Position numbers and translations under genes: made by a program. This document shows, one piece after another, positions 60,317-64,000 of a stretch of DNA of 64,000 nucleotides. The stretch comes from Cannabis sativa (taxonomy: Eukaryota > Streptophyta > Magnoliopsida > Rosales > Cannabaceae): assembly GCF_029168945.1 (NCBI RefSeq), contig NC_083605.1, forward strand, positions 19,481,280 to 19,545,279, read 5' to 3'. A model generated the notes under the pieces. That model was not told the DNA's origin and ran no database searches. It saw nothing but the letters and a program-made list of their open reading frames with translations. Position 1 is the first letter of the stretch; each line of letters opens with the position of its first letter.

Positions 60317-61739
60317 AAGATGGCCTGAATCACACACAACAATTTGACTTTAATAGGAGTGGGTAAAGTTTTACGCGTGAATACAATATCAAAATTTTAA
60401 TGCCGTGAAAAAGAGATTGAAGAGGTAAAAATTTGAAAATTCAAATATAAAAAAGTTTCTTTTATAGTCTGCTCTCGTGGCCACCAGAAGGCCCAGAACA
60501 GTAGGACTTTTGGTCAATTAGCTACGATAACATTTGCATGTGAGAGTTGTGAGTATATAACATGAAACAACTTATTCTGATTAATTAATTGATATAATAA
60601 ATACAACCAAACAATACGTATATATATACATTTATTGTTATAATAAAACAGTACGTTATATATACTTGAACCCCACGCCACACAAATGTACTTGCTGCCC
60701 AAGAAAATCAAGTCCAACCGTCTTTCTACTTTCTGAATTACCTTTTTCAAATGTAGTCTAATTTACCAAAGTACCCTTCCCTGTTTTCTTGGGCCGCAAT
60801 TGTGTCAACTGGAAACAGAACATCTATCATCATAAAAGAAGTAATTTTATTCTCTAAATTTTAATATTAAATTACGCCTTTAATTTTTTCCGCTATTAAA
60901 ATTTTTTGTTTAATATTGTTAAGTTTAAAGAATTTTATTAAAAATTCCATTCAAAAAAAGTATTTTTGTTTAATTTTAATTTAATTTTATTAATTTGGTA
61001 ATTGTTCTTCTAATAAATCATGCTCTTTAGATTAAATTCAACACTAATTTTTTTTTTTTTAAAAAAAATAATTTGATACATGTTGAAATTTAGAGATAAA
61101 AATCCCAATTAACATACAAATAAAACATTATTTGATGGAATTCTCCTTTTAAACGAGTTTTTTTTTTTCTATGATAATCAAAATGTGTTGTAGGGATGGA
61201 ATGCCAAATATAATATGTCAAAATAGAGAAGGGAAAATTAAAAACAACCAAAAACACCGTATGATAGATAATTAAATATCTATTCAAAAGCCCTATATAT
61301 ACCAAAAATAAAATAAAAATACATTCTAAGAATATATATTCTATATTTAATTTGAACAAAGTTAGAATTAAAAATTGAACAATGAAATTTAATAATACAC
61401 ATGACAACGAGGAAACTTCAGGACCCTATTGAGGGGATGAATCGTCCAAATAAAGGCGCGTGGTGAAGTGTCCCTAATAAACACCACACAAGTCAGCGTC
61501 AGCCTAGCAAACCGCCTAAGACCAACCCACTTGAGTTGCCAACTTTTACACTTGCCAATTTGCCATTGTATTTAAACCCTTCTTCTCCATAATAAACCAA
61601 AACACACCAACAGTCAACAACTACAAAACTCAACGCCCTCTTCTCTTTCCAACACACAAAAAAAAAAAAAAAACTAACCACCCTCCAAAATTCTTGTAAT
61701 TAAATATTTGTACAGTTCTTGATCATCATTATCATCATC
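60317..61739 (+). promoter_or_regulatory. Upstream region and 5'UTR of the alternative oxidase gene
   Basis: AT-rich distal part with no gene. The proximal 200 bp contain GTATTTAAAC (61568), a TATA-like candidate, and an A tract at 61660-61674. A (ATC)n/(ATT) run directly precedes the start codon (61721-61739). AOX1 genes are usually stress-inducible; no specific element could be assigned. Confidence 0.4.
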
Positions 61740-63321
61740 ATGATGTCGGTGACTCGCAGTGGCGCCACCAGGCAGCTGGCCGTGGTAAGCGCTCGGTTGT
61801 TCTCCTCAGGCACCGCCCGTGCGGTGGCCAATGAGCCGGCCGTCATGAAGGGCCTTATGAGGTCGGTGCCGACTGGTGCCGCCGCATGGACAGCGAAAAA
61901 CAGCAGCGTCGTTTATTGGGTTCAGAGAGGCTACAGTAGTAGCGCCGCCGCTAGGGGTGCTAGTACGGTGGCTGTCGGCAATGGAGAGCATGATGAGAAG
62001 GTGAAGCAGGTGAAAAACGGTGTCGTTTCGGAATCTGCCAATGTAAGTAATGATAATAAGGACGAGAAGGGGATTGTGAGTTATTGGGGCGTACCACCGA
62101 GCCGGCTTACCAAGGAAGATGGAACCGAGTGGAAGTGGTCCTGCTTTAGGGTGTGTTACTAATTTTTTTAGCTTTCAATTTTATTTTTTGTCATCTTGTA
62201 ATCTTTAATTTGTGGATGCTAATTTTGGTGGTACGTATGGTATTGATTTTTTTTTTAATTTTGTTGATTATGAAGCCATGGGACACGTACAAATCAGATC
62301 TGTCCATTGATCTGAAGAAGCACCACGCCCCAACAACTTTTTTAGACAAAATAGCGTATTGGACTGTCAAATCCCTAAGATGGCCAACTGATATTTTCTT
62401 CCAGGTATTCTTTTTTATTAAATATTTTTATTTGAATTATTTGGTATGTCCACCTTGTTGGTTACACTTATTATTATACTATTATTATATAGGTAGCATA
62501 ATGCTATTGGGGCGATTTTTGCTTATTACATAGGAAAAAAAGCATATTCAAGTTAGAAAATTATTAAATATATAGTGTTGATGTGTTTATTTTATTTCAT
62601 GGTATGAACAGAGACGATATGGATGTCGAGCCATGATGCTGGAGACGGTGGCAGCAGTACCAGGCATGGTGGGAGGAGCACTGCTTCACTGCAAATCGCT
62701 AAGGCGATTCGAGCACAGCGGTGGGTGGATTAGAACGTTGCTGGAAGAAGCTGAGAACGAGAGGATGCATCTAATGACATTCATGGAAGTAGCTAAGCCC
62801 AAATGGTACGAACGAGCCCTTGTATTCACTGTCCAAGGCATCTTTTTCAACGCTTACTTCGTGGGGTATTTGATTTCCCCAAAATTCGCCCACCGAGTGG
62901 TTGGTTACCTTGAGGAGGAAGCAATCCACTCCTACACCGAATTCCTCAAGGAACTTGACAAAGGCAATATCGAAAACGTTCCTGCTCCGGCCATCGCCAT
63001 CGACTACTGGCAGCTCCCGGCCAACGCCACATTGAGAGATGTCGTTCTCGTTGTCCGAGCTGATGAGGCTCATCACCGTGATGTTAATCACTTTGCATCG
63101 GTACGTAAAGAGTATTATTTTGTAATTGCTAAGCTAACTATTAGAGTTAGTCCCGTAGAAATAAATTGCCACAAATTAATTTTAAGATGGAATCTCATTT
63201 AATATTTATTAAATGTTGTATTACTGAGTTGAGATATTGATTGGATTCATTTGAATTGCAGGACATACATTATCAAGGACGTGAGCTTAAGGAAGCTCCA
63301 GCTCCGCTGGGATATCACTGA
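61740..63321 (+). CDS. AOX1: Mitochondrial alternative oxidase, AOX1 type, 4 exons
   Basis: Exons 61740-62150, 62276-62404, 62612-63100 and 63262-63321 give 362 aa. Exon lengths 129, 489 and 57 (plus stop) are those conserved in plant AOX genes. The first ATG is at 61740, and a second at 61743 is equally possible. An arginine/serine/alanine-rich N-terminus is a mitochondrial transit peptide. Di-iron ligands by family alignment: E191, E230, H233, E281, E332, H335 (motifs [43 protein letters not shown]). Regulatory cysteines CysI (WKWSCF, C135) and CysII (YGCRAMM, C185) are both present, so redox and 2-oxo-acid control is expected. The enzyme oxidises ubiquinol and reduces oxygen to water at the inner mitochondrial membrane, bypassing complexes III and IV. 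All introns are GT-AG. AOX1 rather than AOX2 is likely but not proven. Confidence 0.96.
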
Positions 63322-64000
63322 AGCTCATGCGTGACATGAAGTCAATGGTCACAATGTGATGAGAATTCGAGGCCGGCAATATTTTAAAATATGGAACATC
63401 TTTTCGTATTATATATTCAAGACTGTAAATATATAGTAGCTAATAATAAAGGTTACACATAAATTTTCTTTATTATTTTCCCACTTAATTATGGAATTTA
63501 ATTAATTTTTGGTATATTAATTATCATTACTTTGTATTTTTTTTTTTTAAATCATTGCTTAAAATGTTGAGGTACTCTTGAACTGGAAACGTAATTTTTG
63601 TTTTCATTTTATGTAAATTACTGATTAATTTTTTTTGATAAACAATTAATGATTAAATTTACTATATGTATCCTTATGGGTAAATACTTTCCATGACTCA
63701 ATTAATGTTCCGTATTGCTTTCAAAAAATAATAATAATAATAAATGTTCCTTGTAATTAAAAAAGAAAAAAAATAGTCCATCGATAATGATAAATGCTGT
63801 GGAACTTGCAATAGGACAAAATTTATGTAATGATATTTACACAATACCAAATATAACACAAGTTTTACTCAAAATAGAAGGGAAAATTTCACTTTTTGGC
63901 CTTAATAATACAAGTCATATCAAAATTTATACCCTCCCTTAATTTGTACAAATTTAGTCCATTGATTACATGAACTTCCCATTTTACGTTTTTTTTTTTT
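63322..64000 (+). other. 3'UTR of the AOX gene and intergenic DNA
   Basis: A polyadenylation signal AATAAA lies at 63445-63450, 124 bp after the stop codon. Beyond it the sequence is AT-rich, with an (AAT)n run near 63727. The end (63880-63990) has 'ttggccttaataat' and 'aatttagtccattg' words typical of common plant MITEs, but no full element is in the window. Confidence 0.5.

Noticed and set aside
61719..61739. Upstream start for the AOX protein giving an isoleucine run
   Set aside because: That frame opens with TTG, not ATG. The first ATG is 61740, and the (ATC)n run belongs to the 5'UTR.

Overview
This is nuclear DNA of a flowering plant, very probably a eudicot. The evidence is two intron-rich host genes with plant splice signals, AT-rich intergenic DNA, and nested LTR retrotransposons of plant lineages. 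I cannot name the species from the sequence alone. No bacterial, organellar or CRISPR features are present.

Only two intact host genes are visible, both on the + strand. The first (about 15.95-25.6 kb) is a FEI1/FEI2-type leucine-rich-repeat receptor kinase. I could join 13 coding exons in frame (16877-25309, 596 aa). It has a 5'UTR intron, two overlapping upstream ORFs, a hairpin MITE in intron 5, and a duplicated decoy copy of the exon 11 acceptor in intron 10. The second (61740-63321) is a mitochondrial alternative oxidase of the AOX1 type, with the conserved 4-exon layout, all six di-iron ligands and both regulatory cysteines.

The rest is mostly transposable elements. From left to right they are: an outer LTR ('LTR-B', + strand) running off the left edge and ending at 5612, holding an LTR-A solo LTR (174-2032) and an inverted LTR-B solo LTR (2442-4463); a decayed Tat-like Ty3/gypsy element on the - strand (5613 to about 12.84 kb), split by an LTR-A solo LTR (7171-9080); a TIR element with a nested hAT-like element (13.3-15.1 kb); the receptor kinase gene; a 5'-truncated LINE with one nonsense codon (26.1-27.6 kb); a TIR element with a GC-rich core (27.7-28.5 kb); T-rich minisatellite and AT-rich DNA; a hairpin tandem repeat split by an LTR-A copy that itself holds another LTR-A copy (32.06-36.0 kb); and a large nest at 38.6-59.8 kb.

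That nest has three levels. A non-coding LTR-A element (LARD-like, 5'LTR with tRNA-Met-like PBS) was entered by a complete Athila-like Ty3/gypsy element (39428-52245, - strand, TSD ATAAC). The Athila element was in turn entered by a solo LTR (45744-47273, TSD CATAG). A SINE with a 21-bp TSD lies at 60.17-60.30 kb.

The most interesting signal is in the Athila element. The 8-bp palindrome GTCGCGAC occurs six times upstream of the LTR TATA box. It occurs six times again, with almost identical spacing, inside the element upstream of a second TATA box, a pyrimidine-rich leader and a predicted 5'UTR intron that precede the env-position ORF. This looks like a duplicated cis-regulatory array driving a private promoter for that ORF.
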